A stretch of DNA of 32,710 nucleotides from G020350405 sp964513655 (GCA_964513655.1 CAZENQ010000033.1:1-32710), one strand, 5' to 3'. Counted from the stretch's first letter, positions 7,206-14,938 are shown. The notes: generated from the sequence alone by a model not told the origin. Made by a program: numbers and translations.

Positions 7206-9401
7206 TCATCTTTTATCTACCCGCGAACTGCCGGCAAGCATTTTATTGAGTTCTTCAATTGTAGTCACCGGCTGATTACACACGTAATTTTCACATAGGT
7301 ATGCTGTTGCCTTGCCGTCGGTCGCGACCTGTCCTTTCAAAAACGGAACTACCTTTTCGATAGTTTCGCCCGCTTCGCCCGTGCCGTGGAACAGAACTAC
7401 CGCATTGGGCAGGAATTTGCCCCGTACTAATTCAAGCATTTGCTTTGTGCCTGTTGCATTGGTCTCGCCGGCGATTACAATTTCCTGTGTAGGACCGAGC
7501 CAAAAGTTCAGCGCCATCAGCATTACAGATGAATAGCCGGGCGACTGCTCCAGCTGTTTTGAAAATGCTTTGAGTGTCTTTGTTGCCTGCTCTGTATACT
7601 GTTGATTCATAGTTATACGGCCCAGTCTCAACAAAGCTAACGCCGCGACCGAGTTACCGGAGGCAATTGCCCCGTCGGAGTCCGGCTTGGTACGGGCGAT
7701 TAACTTCTCACCATCTTTGCCGGTAAGATAGAAACCTCCGTGTTCCTCATCGGCAAACAGTTCTATCATTTCGTCGGCCAGACCTTTCGCCTGTATAAGC
7801 CAGTCCGCATCGAAAGTGGCTTCGTACAAATCCACCAAACCCATTATCATAAACGCATAATCGTCGAGAAAGCCAGGCTCCACGACCCGGCCGTCGCGGT
7901 AGTATCGCATCAAACGACCGTTCTTGTGTAAGGTACTTAATATGAACTGTGCCGCCCGCTCAGCAGCCTTTGTATATTTTTGCTCCTGCAAAACCGCTCC
8001 GCCGTAAGCCAATGAAGAAATCATCAGCCCGTTCCATCCGCTGATGACCTTGTCATCTCTGTGTGGCCTGATTCTCTTCTGGCGATGGTTAAAAGTCTTC
8101 GAGCGGGCCTCGGCTAAGATATTCTCCATCGTGGTGCTGTCATTTTGAAACTTCTCTGCCAATTGCTCAACTGGGGTTGCGATATTCAGAATGGTTTTAC
8201 CTTCTTCAAAATTACCTTGCTCAGTGACACCATAGTACACGCTAAATATCTTGGCCCGGTCCGTATCCAAAATAGATTCTATCTGCACTGGCTCCCACAG
8301 GTAGAATGTGCCTTCTTTTCCTTCACTGTCAGCGTCTTCGGCACTGTAAAATCCTCCTTTCGCATCGGTCATATCACGCAAAACATAACCAAAAATCTCC
8401 TCTGCAGTTCTGGCATATTCCTTGTTCTTGGTCGCCTGATAGGCCTGCAGATAAGCTTTACTAATTAGCGCCTGGTCATACAGCATCTTTTCAAAATGTG
8501 GGACAAGCCATTGACCATCAGTTGAGTAACGATGGAAGCCGCCTCCGATGTGGTCGTACATGCCGCCTCTGGCCATCGCATCGAGTGTCTTCTCGACCAT
8601 TTGCAGTGCCTGCACAACGCCTGTACGCTGCCAGTAGTATAGTAGAAATGACAGGTTGGTCGGCTGTGGAAATTTCGGAGCTGTCCCGAAACCACCATAC
8701 CTGGCGTCAAAGGTATTCCGCAAATAGTCAAAACCACCTTCGAGCATCTCTAGTGAAAGCTTCTCTTTTTCAGTCGGAAGGGCTGAACTTGCCAGAAAGT
8801 CGCCGAGTTTCCCGGCCGAATCGACCAACTCAGCACGCCTGTTCTTCCAGGCGTCGGCAATTGCTAAAAGCAGTCTCTCAAAGCCCGGACGACCAAACAT
8901 GTCATTCGGAGGGAAATATGTCCCTCCGTAAAAAGGCTCACCATCAGGCGTCAGGAACACCGACAAGGGCCAGCCGCCGCTGCCCGTCATTAGCTGGACC
9001 GCTCTCATATATATCTTGTCAACATCCGGCCGTTGTTCCCTGTCGACCTTGATACTCACAAAATGCTCGTTCATTATTTTTGCGATTTGCTCATTCTCGA
9101 AACTTTCATGCTCCATAACGTGACACCAGTGACAGGTCGAGTAGCCGATTGAAAGAAAGATGGGTTTATCTTCTTTCTTGGCCCGCTCAAAGGCTTCATT
9201 GCCCCAGGGGTACCAGTCAACAGGGTTATGAGCGTGCTGGAGCAAATAGGGACTGCTTTCATTAATGAGTCGATTGCTACGTTTTTGTTGCACAGTCTTA
9301 CTTTCCACGGTCTTGCCTCCTTTTATGGTCAGAACCGAACCAGCGATAAGCAAACCTCCTCCAACCAATACAGCAAGTCTCAGCCTTTTGCCCAAAACCA
9401 T
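7206..9401 (-). CDS. DUF255 thioredoxin-fold protein (YyaL/SPATA20 family)
   Basis: A 731-residue protein of the family with an N-terminal thioredoxin-like DUF255 domain and a C-terminal alpha/alpha six-hairpin toroid. The opening motif NRLINESSPYLLQHAHNPVDW and the active site C90-H-W-C93 are diagnostic, followed by GGWPLSVFLTPDGEPFYGGTY. The toroid part carries FPQPTNLSFLL, HFEKMLYDQALI, FYSAEDADSEG and KVISGWNGLMI. This copy differs from many relatives in having an extra N-terminal membrane anchor or signal (residues 7-25), which suggests that it works outside the cytoplasm. Family members are poorly characterised; redox or carbohydrate-related roles have been proposed. AAAGGA lies nine bases before the ATG. 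It is the last gene of a minus-strand redox group. Confidence 0.9.
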   Translation of the reverse strand: MVLGKRLRLAVLVGGGLLIAGSVLTIKGGKTVESKTVQQKRSNRLINESSPYLLQHAHNPVDWYPWGNEAFERAKKEDKPIFLSIGYSTCHWCHVMEHESFENEQIAKIMNEHFVSIKVDREQRPDVDKIYMRAVQLMTGSGGWPLSVFLTPDGEPFYGGTYFPPNDMFGRPGFERLLLAIADAWKNRRAELVDSAGKLGDFLASSALPTEKEKLSLEMLEGGFDYLRNTFDARYGGFGTAPKFPQPTNLSFLLYYWQRTGVVQALQMVEKTLDAMARGGMYDHIGGGFHRYSTDGQWLVPHFEKMLYDQALISKAYLQAYQATKNKEYARTAEEIFGYVLRDMTDAKGGFYSAEDADSEGKEGTFYLWEPVQIESILDTDRAKIFSVYYGVTEQGNFEEGKTILNIATPVEQLAEKFQNDSTTMENILAEARSKTFNHRQKRIRPHRDDKVISGWNGLMISSLAYGGAVLQEQKYTKAAERAAQFILSTLHKNGRLMRYYRDGRVVEPGFLDDYAFMIMGLVDLYEATFDADWLIQAKGLADEMIELFADEEHGGFYLTGKDGEKLIARTKPDSDGAIASGNSVAALALLRLGRITMNQQYTEQATKTLKAFSKQLEQSPGYSSVMLMALNFWLGPTQEIVIAGETNATGTKQMLELVRGKFLPNAVVLFHGTGEAGETIEKVVPFLKGQVATDGKATAYLCENYVCNQPVTTIEELNKMLAGSSRVDKR

Positions 9402-9618
9402 TGTCCGGTTTCCTTTAAAGCTGCCATCAATGCATTTCCTGCTAATTTAAATACGTAACAAACGACGGTTCTGGTCGAACTATTTTGCACCTCTCCCGTG
9501 TGGCGCTTATGGATTGAATCCTTCGAGATAACGGCCAGACGTCTTTTAAAGGCCGATCAGGGTTAGATTCGCTTTCTATAACAAAACACGCGGGTATAAG
9601 GTCTTGCCGAGACAACGG

Positions 9619-10041
9619 TCATTTTCCAAGTGCCTGTTTTAGGTCCATTGCGTGTTCCTGCTCTGTGGCCAGGATATTTCGCAGCTGTTGTGCCAGCGCG
9701 AATTCCTTTAGTTGTTCGGCCTGTTCTACCCTTATTTTGTACCTTTTTATGGCGTCCTCCTCGCCATCCAAATCCTGCTGAAGCATCTCGTCATTGTCCT
9801 TGGAAGTCCGGATTTTACCGACGTCGACACTCGGCGAACCTCCAAGGTAATCGATTTGCTCTGATAGGATCACGGCATGCTGAATTTCTTCGTTGGCGTG
9901 AATCTTGAGTTCCTTTATGATGTCCCCGTACGCCGCTCCTGTCATCACCGCCGCGTGGTTTATGTACTGTATCGCTGCAGAGTACTCCAATTCCAAATCC
10001 ATGTTTAACAGACCCACAAGTTTTTCCAGAGTTATGTCCAT
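9619..10041 (-). CDS. Ferritin-like diiron protein (bacterioferritin/Dps-like)
   Basis: A 140-residue four-helix-bundle protein with a complete diiron ligand set: Glu19 on helix 1, Glu52-x2-His55 on helix 2, Glu94/Glu95 on helix 3 and Glu127-x2-His130 on helix 4. It lacks an obvious heme-ligating Met in the usual bacterioferritin position, so I call it ferritin-like rather than bfr. The likely role is iron storage or peroxide detoxification in the cytoplasm. AAGGAG stands seven bases before the ATG. The gene follows the redoxin gene by 72 bases on the same strand, and the two may share the promoter at 10722-10749. The 217 bases between it and the DUF255 gene contain no other gene that I can support. 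Confidence 0.83.
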   Translation of the reverse strand: MDITLEKLVGLLNMDLELEYSAAIQYINHAAVMTGAAYGDIIKELKIHANEEIQHAVILSEQIDYLGGSPSVDVGKIRTSKDNDEMLQQDLDGEEDAIKRYKIRVEQAEQLKEFALAQQLRNILATEQEHAMDLKQALGK

Positions 10042-10113
10042 CGTGTTTCTCCTTTAAAACGACGTTTTCACTTTCACCGAATCAACAAGTTTGAGATATT
10101 GCTTGCGATGCTA

Positions 10114-10689
10114 CTATGCATACTCCGGCTGGTTCCCCTGTTTCCACTTTATATTGCAGCCGATGCTTGGCTTCTGCTCATCGGAAACCTGCTTTTCTTC
10201 AAGAACACTGTCAAGCGCAGCTCTGAGGTCGGCTCCGGTTACTGGTGTATCATTTCCCGGCCGGCTGTCGTCCATCTGGCCTCTGTAAACGAGTGTCCTT
10301 TCTTTATCGAACAGGAAGAAATCCGGTGTGCAGGCTGCGCGATATGCCTTGGCAGTCTCTTGGGTCTCGTCATAAAGATACGGGAATGTAAAACAGGCCT
10401 GTCTTGCCACATTTGCCATCGTCTCTGGCCTGTCCTCGGGAAAGCTTTCCACATCGTTTGAATTGATACCTACCACCGCCGCTCCTTTCCCCTGGTATTC
10501 CTTAATAAGCTCAACCAGACCGCTCAAGACGTGTTTCACGAAGGGACAATGGTTGCACATAAAAATCACCAACAACCCCGGTGCCTTTTCAAAATCTGTG
10601 AGCGACACCATGTTCCCCTCGGTGTCCGGCAGGCTAAAATCCGGCGCCGATGTCCCCAGGGCAAGCATCGTAGAAGCTGTCATATCCAT
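10114..10689 (-). CDS. Redoxin / AhpC-TSA-type thioredoxin family protein
   Basis: A 191-residue thioredoxin-fold protein of the peroxiredoxin-like type. APDFSLPDTEGNMVSL opens the fold, and the active site is MCNHCPFVKHV with a C-x2-C pair near residue 45-48. A cis-proline segment (AACTPDFFLFD) carries a further cysteine, and RGQMDDSRP follows. No signal peptide is present, so it should act in the cytoplasm. AGGAGG lies nine bases before the ATG. The short tail after residue 170 is not conserved in sequence type. It probably reduces peroxides or disulfides, and the ferritin-like gene next to it suggests a shared oxidative-stress role. Confidence 0.83.
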   Translation of the reverse strand: MDMTASTMLALGTSAPDFSLPDTEGNMVSLTDFEKAPGLLVIFMCNHCPFVKHVLSGLVELIKEYQGKGAAVVGINSNDVESFPEDRPETMANVARQACFTFPYLYDETQETAKAYRAACTPDFFLFDKERTLVYRGQMDDSRPGNDTPVTGADLRAALDSVLEEKQVSDEQKPSIGCNIKWKQGNQPEYA

Positions 10690-10721
10690 AACTGCATACC
10701 TCCTTTTTGAAATTATTCACA

Positions 10722-10749
10722 CTTATGATTCTAAGTAGTTGTTTGTCAA
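10722..10749 (-). promoter_or_regulatory. Sigma70-like promoter for the redoxin-ferritin genes
   Basis: Read on the minus strand there is a perfect -35 box TTGACA (10749-10744), a 16-base spacer and CATAAG (10727-10722), which matches the -10 consensus at four of six bases. Transcription would begin near 10714, about 25 bases before the ATG at 10689. Confidence 0.45.
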
Positions 10750-10822
10750 ACACATTTCGGCAAAGTTGAATTCGACGTACTAAATATTAACCTCACGTTC
10801 AGTTGCTAGGCGGTCTTTAGGA

Positions 10823-10838
10823 CAGTCCTCCCGGACTG
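10823..10838 (-). other. Hairpin with a GGGA loop
   Basis: CAGTCC and GGACTG form a six-pair stem, and on the minus strand the loop reads GGGA. It lies between the CBS gene and the redoxin promoter. A GGA in a hairpin loop is the shape preferred by CsrA, whose gene is in this window, but a single site upstream of a promoter may have no function. Confidence 0.3.
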
Positions 10839-10924
10839 CTCTATGGCCTCTATAGCAAGGACCCAATTAAGGTGCCAACCCATTTCGCAATAAGCGGCAG
10901 AATAAGAACCCCGTCAGGGGCCGG

Positions 10925-11356
10925 TTATCGATGGGGGCAGGCCGGCTCGGAAATCTTCTCAAGAATTTCCCAGGCCAAACGCTCGTCCCGGCTCTTGCAG
11001 GCAAAATCCGCAAGTGAGACAAAACCAATCGGCTCGTTGTCGCTGTTGAGAACAACAAGCCTGTGGATAGACTTTTCTTCCATCATCCCGGCAGCTTCAT
11101 GAATGTCATCCTCCTCAAAGCAGTAAAAAACCTCAGGCGTCATAATTTCACGTACGCGGGTACTCGAAGAATCCTTGCCCTCGGCAGTTGCTCTAACAGC
11201 TATGTCACGGTCTGTAATCATACCAACCACTTCAGCACCTTCCCAGACCGGCAAAGCTCCCACCTCAAGCAATTTCATTTTCTGGGCCGCCTCAACCAAA
11301 TTAGCATCCGAACTGATAGTCTCGGCATTACAGGTCATAATTTCTTGTACTTGCAT
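10925..11356 (-). CDS. CBS-pair domain protein
   Basis: A 143-residue cytoplasmic protein made of two CBS motifs and little else. CBS1 spans about residues 5-60 (VQEIMT through VVGMITDRDIAVRA) and CBS2 about 70-128 (VREIMTPEV through IGFVSLADFA). Such free-standing CBS pairs bind adenine nucleotides and act as energy or stress sensors. I chose the ATG at 11356 because AGGAGG is placed about six bases before it; an upstream TTG at 11374 would put that ribosome binding site inside the coding region. It lies 72 bases after the glycosyltransferase gene on the same strand. After its stop a small GC hairpin (CCCC-TGAC-GGGG near 10908-10919) followed by a T-rich stretch may be a weak terminator. Confidence 0.87.
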   Translation of the reverse strand: MQVQEIMTCNAETISSDANLVEAAQKMKLLEVGALPVWEGAEVVGMITDRDIAVRATAEGKDSSSTRVREIMTPEVFYCFEEDDIHEAAGMMEEKSIHRLVVLNSDNEPIGFVSLADFACKSRDERLAWEILEKISEPACPHR

Positions 11357-11428
11357 GATACACCTCCTTTTCAAACTATTTTTGCCTTCGCCTAAGCAGT
11401 ACTTAGGCTAATGGAAACACCAATACTT

Positions 11429-12706
11429 CTAAGCTGACTGATATACTTGCTGGCCTCCCACCCTGGGAGGTATTGCAAAATGTTCTCCGTGGTGGTTGTA
11501 AGCTGGCATCTCCAAATCGCTTGAATCAAGCCTCGGCCTCAAAGGTATAGTTAACGAAGGTTCATTTGCCTCGAAAAGGCTCTGGTAAGCCTGCCCAACT
11601 TTCGACCAGGTCATCGACCTTCCATACTCATATGCCCGCCTTCTCATACTATGAAAAAGCGAGTTGTTACTTAGAATTTCCACTATCGAGTGAGCTAACT
11701 GTTCAGAATCAGCGAATTGAACCAGTTTGCCCCGACCCTGTGCCAGCAGCTCCTGGGCGGCCCAATAAGGGGTCGAGACAACCGCCTTACCTGCGCCCAC
11801 TGCAAAGGCCAGAGTGCCGCTGGTCAACTGTTCCCTGTTGAGGTACGGAGTGACATAGACGTCAGCAGCCCCGAGGAATTCGAAGAGTTCTTCGCCATCC
11901 ACAAAGCGGTTGTGGAAAACAACGTTCCTCTGCAATCCCAACTCCATTACCATTCTTTGAAGTTTAAGTTTGTAAGATTGACCCTCGTGACGCAAAACCT
12001 CAGGGTGCGTTGCACCAAGAACTATGTATAAAACCTCTGGATGGGCCCTGACTATTGTCGGCAGGGCATTAAGCATAACTTCTATGCCCTTGTTTTTACT
12101 AAGCAGGCCGAAGGTAAGAATTGTTCTGTGTCTCTCTATCCCCAGCTTGCGTTTATTGTAAATGCTGTCGGCAAACGGCAAATCCGGGATGCCGTGCGGA
12201 ATTAGTCTAATCTTGCCGGGCGGTATACCGTAAATATCCTGTAGCATTTTGACGCCGCGTCTGTTCATAACTATTACCTTCTCCGATGCCTCGCACAGCT
12301 CAATTAGGGAATTGAAATACTCCACAGGCGGTTCCTCCAGCACGGTGTGCAGTGTCGTTATCACTGGTTTGTTCAACCTTGTAAGTAGCAGATTCAGATA
12401 TGAGCCGCCCTCACCACCAAACAATCCAAATTCGTGCTGGATGGATACTGCGTCAACACCACTGAAATTAATATAGTCGGCCGCAGAAACATAATCGTAT
12501 TTGATGTCTTTGCGAATTCTGAGTTTCACCGGTTTATCGTACTTCAGTTTGGTCCCAGACTCCATGGCAATGACCACCGGCTCAAATTCCTGCCCGCCGG
12601 CTGTCTGCAAACTGTTGATTAAATCCCCTGTGAAAGTCGCTATCCCACATTTTCTGGGTTTATAGGAAGAAATAAACGCCACTTTTCTTGGAACTAATTT
12701 AACCAT
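11429..12706 (-). CDS. Glycosyltransferase family 4 (GT-B)
   Basis: A 425-residue GT-B glycosyltransferase. The N-terminal half has the acceptor-domain opening KVAFISSYKPRKCGIATFT, VSIQHEFGLFGGEGG and VITTLHTVLEEP. The C-terminal half has the nucleotide-sugar domain with TFGLLSKNKGIEV, IVLGATHPE, and YLNREQLTSGTLAFAVGAGKAVVSTPYW where most GT4 enzymes have the E-x7-E motif. This subfamily typically shows the SGTLAxAxGxGKxVVSTPYW variant. The last 40 residues are a non-conserved tail. AGGAG lies eight bases before the ATG at 12706, so this start is preferred over the upstream TTG or ATG. It overlaps the end of the preceding response regulator by eight bases and is therefore probably translated from the csrA-regulator transcript. 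Confidence 0.87.
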   Translation of the reverse strand: MVKLVPRKVAFISSYKPRKCGIATFTGDLINSLQTAGGQEFEPVVIAMESGTKLKYDKPVKLRIRKDIKYDYVSAADYINFSGVDAVSIQHEFGLFGGEGGSYLNLLLTRLNKPVITTLHTVLEEPPVEYFNSLIELCEASEKVIVMNRRGVKMLQDIYGIPPGKIRLIPHGIPDLPFADSIYNKRKLGIERHRTILTFGLLSKNKGIEVMLNALPTIVRAHPEVLYIVLGATHPEVLRHEGQSYKLKLQRMVMELGLQRNVVFHNRFVDGEELFEFLGAADVYVTPYLNREQLTSGTLAFAVGAGKAVVSTPYWAAQELLAQGRGKLVQFADSEQLAHSIVEILSNNSLFHSMRRRAYEYGRSMTWSKVGQAYQSLFEANEPSLTIPLRPRLDSSDLEMPAYNHHGEHFAIPPRVGGQQVYQSA

Positions 12707-13199
12707 CTGTCGCACTCCTTTCGACATTGACAAAGACGGTAAATCCGAATACCTGACTCCTTAGCAGCGACTGACTGTAATGAACAGCGCCTATAATTTG
12801 TTCGGTTGCTTGCTGATTCAAGACATGTTTCTCCGGGCCTGCCCCAAGGAGATGTTCGACGCGGGACGCTTCATCTTGCATCGAAAGAATTAGGACAGGC
12901 AAAGTTGGACATTCTAATTTTATTCTTTCAGCAAGCTGTATGCCGCTTGGGCCCTCTAACGAAATGTCAACAACAGCAAGGTCAACTTGCTGCTTTTTAA
13001 TGGCGCTCAGGGTCTCGTCGGCAGTCTCAACTTCGACGCAAACCGCAAGGTCTGATTCCCTGCTGATAAGCTCCGCAAGCTCGCGACGCACCGCCGGGTG
13101 ACCGTCAACAACCAAAATTTTGGCCTTATTCCCTGTGGACTCAAACGCCTGTGCTTCAGGATTCACAGCCGTCCTGACTTTTGAATTTGAGTCCTTCAT
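12699..13199 (-). CDS. Degenerate receiver-only response regulator (copy 1)
   Basis: A 166-residue protein with an N-terminal extension of about 28 residues and a NarL-type receiver fold, but no DNA-binding domain. The phosphorylatable Asp in AVVDISLEG and the Ser in LILSMQDE are kept. The acidic pocket is damaged (VVDGHP instead of VDDHP), and the invariant Lys is replaced by Asn (HVLNQQA against YIMKAEA in the complete paralogue at 15044-15733). The last 35 residues resemble no known domain. Its ATG overlaps the stop of the upstream receiver gene in an ATGA junction, and its 3' end overlaps the glycosyltransferase gene. It may be a pseudo-receiver that works by binding a partner, or it may be decaying. 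Confidence 0.8.
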   Translation of the reverse strand: MKDSNSKVRTAVNPEAQAFESTGNKAKILVVDGHPAVRRELAELISRESDLAVCVEVETADETLSAIKKQQVDLAVVDISLEGPSGIQLAERIKLECPTLPVLILSMQDEASRVEHLLGAGPEKHVLNQQATEQIIGAVHYSQSLLRSQVFGFTVFVNVERSATDG

Positions 13200-13690
13200 G
13201 ATTTATATTCGCGTGTTCGGCAATCAGCCGTCTTATAGCCTGCATCTCCCGGTAGCTTTTTCGCCCTCGTCTTGCTGCGGTACTGTTGCCCGCTAAGTAC
13301 TAGGCGTATTGCAGTTATAACTGTTTCGGCTGCCTCCTGCTTTGTAACATATCCTCTGGCACCTGCTTGGAAGGCACTATCGGCGTAGCGCGCCTCATCA
13401 TGCATCGTAAGTATCAGGACGGGTAGATGAGGACGCTGTTCCTTTATCTTTTCTGTCAGCTTAATACCATTTGTACCTGTCAGCGATATGTCAACAACGG
13501 CCAGGTCAACCTGCTGTTCCGTAACAGCCTCCAGGGCCTGTTCGGCATTCTCTGCCTCAGCGCAAACCACGAGGTCGGACTCCTGGTTGATAAGTTGTAT
13601 TAGTCCGCGACGCACAATAGAATGGTCATCAACAATCAAAATTCTGGTTTTGCTTTCACGACTGTCGTGTGGTTCTTTTTCTTCATTCAT
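13196..13690 (-). CDS. Receiver-only response regulator, intact receiver, HTH lost (copy 2)
   Basis: A 164-residue protein with a fully conserved receiver domain: the acidic pair in LIVDDHS, the phospho-acceptor Asp in AVVDISLTG, Thr in LILTMHDE and Lys in YVTKQEA. The paralogue at 15044-15733 continues from this point into a LuxR/NarL helix-turn-helix, whereas this protein has only a 30-residue basic tail that stops where that domain would begin. The ATG at 13690 has a GGAG ten bases upstream. The gene starts four bases after copy 3 ends and overlaps copy 1 by four bases. It could be phosphorylated but should not bind DNA by itself. Confidence 0.83.
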   Translation of the reverse strand: MNEEKEPHDSRESKTRILIVDDHSIVRRGLIQLINQESDLVVCAEAENAEQALEAVTEQQVDLAVVDISLTGTNGIKLTEKIKEQRPHLPVLILTMHDEARYADSAFQAGARGYVTKQEAAETVITAIRLVLSGQQYRSKTRAKKLPGDAGYKTADCRTREYKS

Positions 13691-13694
13691 AACT

Positions 13695-13997
13695 TCACTT
13701 CTCCAGGAATTTGGACACCGGTAGCACCAGGACAGGTATATGTGGGCATCTCGATTTTATTTCTTCGGTGAGCTGGACGCCCCCCGTGCCCTCCAGAGAC
13801 ACATCGGCGATAACCAAATCGACCTGCTGTTTACTGATAGTATCTAGGGCTTGTTCGGTGCTCTCCGCTTCAGCAGCAACCATAAAGCCGGGTTCATCGT
13901 TTATGAGCCGTGTTAATCCCTCACGCACAGCGGGATGCTCATCAACAACCAGAATCCGGGTTTTTTTCGTCTTCTTGTCGTGTTCCTCTCTGCCCAT
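13695..13997 (-). CDS. Truncated receiver domain protein (copy 3)
   Basis: A 100-residue protein covering only the first four strands of a receiver. The acidic pocket (VVDEHP) and the phospho-acceptor region (VIADVSLEG) are present, but the protein stops right after strand 4. There the conserved Thr/Ser position reads Pro-Val (VLVLPVSKF), and the Lys strand and last helix are missing. I chose the ATG at 13997 because GGGAG stands seven bases upstream and the resulting N-terminus matches the paralogues. An in-frame, very basic extension reaches back to 14141 or 14147 but lacks a ribosome binding site. Such a fragment is unlikely to fold as a normal receiver, so it may be a remnant gene. Confidence 0.7.
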   Translation of the reverse strand: MGREEHDKKTKKTRILVVDEHPAVREGLTRLINDEPGFMVAAEAESTEQALDTISKQQVDLVIADVSLEGTGGVQLTEEIKSRCPHIPVLVLPVSKFLEK

Positions 13998-14215
13998 GAT
14001 TTCGCTCCCTGAAATTCCTTCGGAAGATTCAAAAACTGTTTGAACTGCTCCACTATCCTGCAACTTTCTCCTCTTGGACCTCCCTCGCCTAACCACACGA
14101 TTTCGTGTTCCTTCATCTTGCATTATCCTGGTATCACCCATCAACAAATATTCACTCCGGTCGGTTTATGTTACGAATTCTTGTCAGGAATCAGACGTGC
14201 AATACAACGGTAGTG

Positions 14216-14395
14216 TTACTTCGCAGCGACTTCCTGCCTGTGAATAGCTTCGTAGATTTCCCTGCGGTGGACCGGCACGTACCTTGGTGCGGATATCCCT
14301 AATCGAACTTTATCACCGCGAATCTCGGCAATAACTATCTCGATATCTTCACCAATCATAATTGACTCATTCTTTCGCCTGCTTAAAACCAACAT
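14216..14395 (-). CDS. csrA: Carbon storage regulator CsrA
   Basis: A 59-residue RNA-binding dimeric regulator that blocks or activates translation by binding GGA-containing leaders. The sequence is canonical: MLVLSRRKNESIMIG, IEIVIAEIRGDKVRLGI, then APRYVPVHRREIYEAI with the RNA-contacting Arg residues at both ends. AAGGA lies eight bases before the ATG at 14395, and a TTG two codons earlier would be too close to it. It is the first gene of a minus-strand unit with three receiver genes and a glycosyltransferase. A long leader with two tandem hairpin elements separates it from its likely promoter at 14849-14877. No flagellar genes, the common neighbours of csrA, are in the window. Confidence 0.93.
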   Translation of the reverse strand: MLVLSRRKNESIMIGEDIEIVIAEIRGDKVRLGISAPRYVPVHRREIYEAIHRQEVAAK

Positions 14396-14483
14396 GTTCA
14401 AATTCCTTTTTAAGTCATTGCCTAATGGTGCTCACAAAACTGCTGCGAGCAAAACTTTCCACTACCCAACTAACTAATATATA

Positions 14484-14660
14484 TATCAAGCGCAGCTTTA
14501 AATTACCGCGTCTGTTTTCCGCCGGGTTTGCCAGTCCTGCCGATTTTATTCGCATGTCTGACAAACCCGGCTTAGCGGAGGAGGGAGAGATGTGCTCTTT
14601 TCTGTCTGTTCTGCATCTTCCGGGTGTTACGAGTTTTCTACTGCAAGTTCTCATTTTTTA
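14484..14660 (-). ncRNA. Tandem structured leader element, csrA-proximal copy
   Basis: This is one of two imperfect tandem copies about 175 bases apart. On the minus strand it contains a hairpin of 14 pairs (arms 14558-14571 and 14521-14534, GCCGGGTTTGTCAG with CTGGCAAACCCGGC, one G-U pair) around a 23-base loop. The hairpin is preceded by GCTAAG and followed by a conserved GAAAACAGACGCGGTAATT-like stretch. It lies between the predicted csrA promoter and csrA and could be a riboswitch, a protein-binding leader or a separate small RNA. I do not recognise the family, and the RNA call is inferred from pairing. Confidence 0.4.
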
Positions 14661-14827
14661 CTTCAATCGCAGCCTTTAATTACTGCGTTTGTTTTCAGCC
14701 GGGTCCATCAGCAGCAAGTTTCTTGTCGCTGGCAAACCCAGCTTAGCAGAGGGGGGTGGTGCATTGTTATCTTCTTCTCTACATCTTACAATGATTCCAA
14801 GTTTGCTTTTGCTTGTTGTTATTTTTA
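14661..14827 (-). ncRNA. Tandem structured leader element, promoter-proximal copy
   Basis: This is the second copy of the element at 14484-14660, with the same order: GCTAAG, then a stem (arms 14736-14742 and 14698-14704), then GAAAACAAACGCAGTAATT. The basal stem keeps its pairing although one base differs (now a G-U pair). The apical part has a different sequence that still folds (CAGC with GCTG, CAAG with CTTG around a three-base loop). Differences that keep base pairing argue for a structured RNA rather than a protein-binding DNA repeat. Confidence 0.4.
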
Positions 14828-14848
14828 ATCCTTTTACTTAGTAGCCCG

Positions 14849-14877
14849 ATAATAGCGAAATGTGCAACTGATGTAAA
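14849..14877 (-). promoter_or_regulatory. Sigma70-like promoter facing csrA
   Basis: On the minus strand TTTACA (14877-14872, five of six consensus bases), a 17-base spacer and TATTAT (14854-14849, five of six) make a good promoter. Transcription would start near 14842, just before the first tandem element, and would run through both elements into csrA and the receiver genes. Confidence 0.55.
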
Positions 14878-14927
14878 TCGGGGCTCAATCTGTTTTTTTC
14901 ATCAGTTAAACTACTTGCGTTTGCATC

Positions 14928-14938
14928 GGGGAATCCCC
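14928..14938. promoter_or_regulatory. GGGGAATCCCC palindrome upstream of the csrA promoter
   Basis: A perfect inverted repeat, GGGGA and TCCCC around a single central A, centred about 91 bases upstream of the predicted csrA start point. That distance suits an activator site. It is related to the ATAGGG/CCCTAT palindrome at 1100-1116. The neighbouring NarL-type regulator (15044-15733) is a plausible but unproven ligand. Confidence 0.35.

Noticed and set aside
8498..9052. A 184-codon plus-strand frame opposite the DUF255 gene
   Set aside because: It lies wholly inside a gene with strong family motifs, and its translation has low-complexity Ser/Arg content with no domain.
13998..14147. A 50-residue N-terminal extension of the truncated receiver (copy 3)
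   Set aside because: No ribosome binding site is found at 14147 or 14141, the composition is unusually basic, and the paralogues start where the ATG at 13997 would place this one.
14484..14827. Assigning the csrA leader elements to the c-di-GMP-I (GEMM) riboswitch class
   Set aside because: Short words look similar, but the conserved GEMM core (the CACGCACAGGGCAAACC-like segment with its tetraloop and receptor) cannot be placed.
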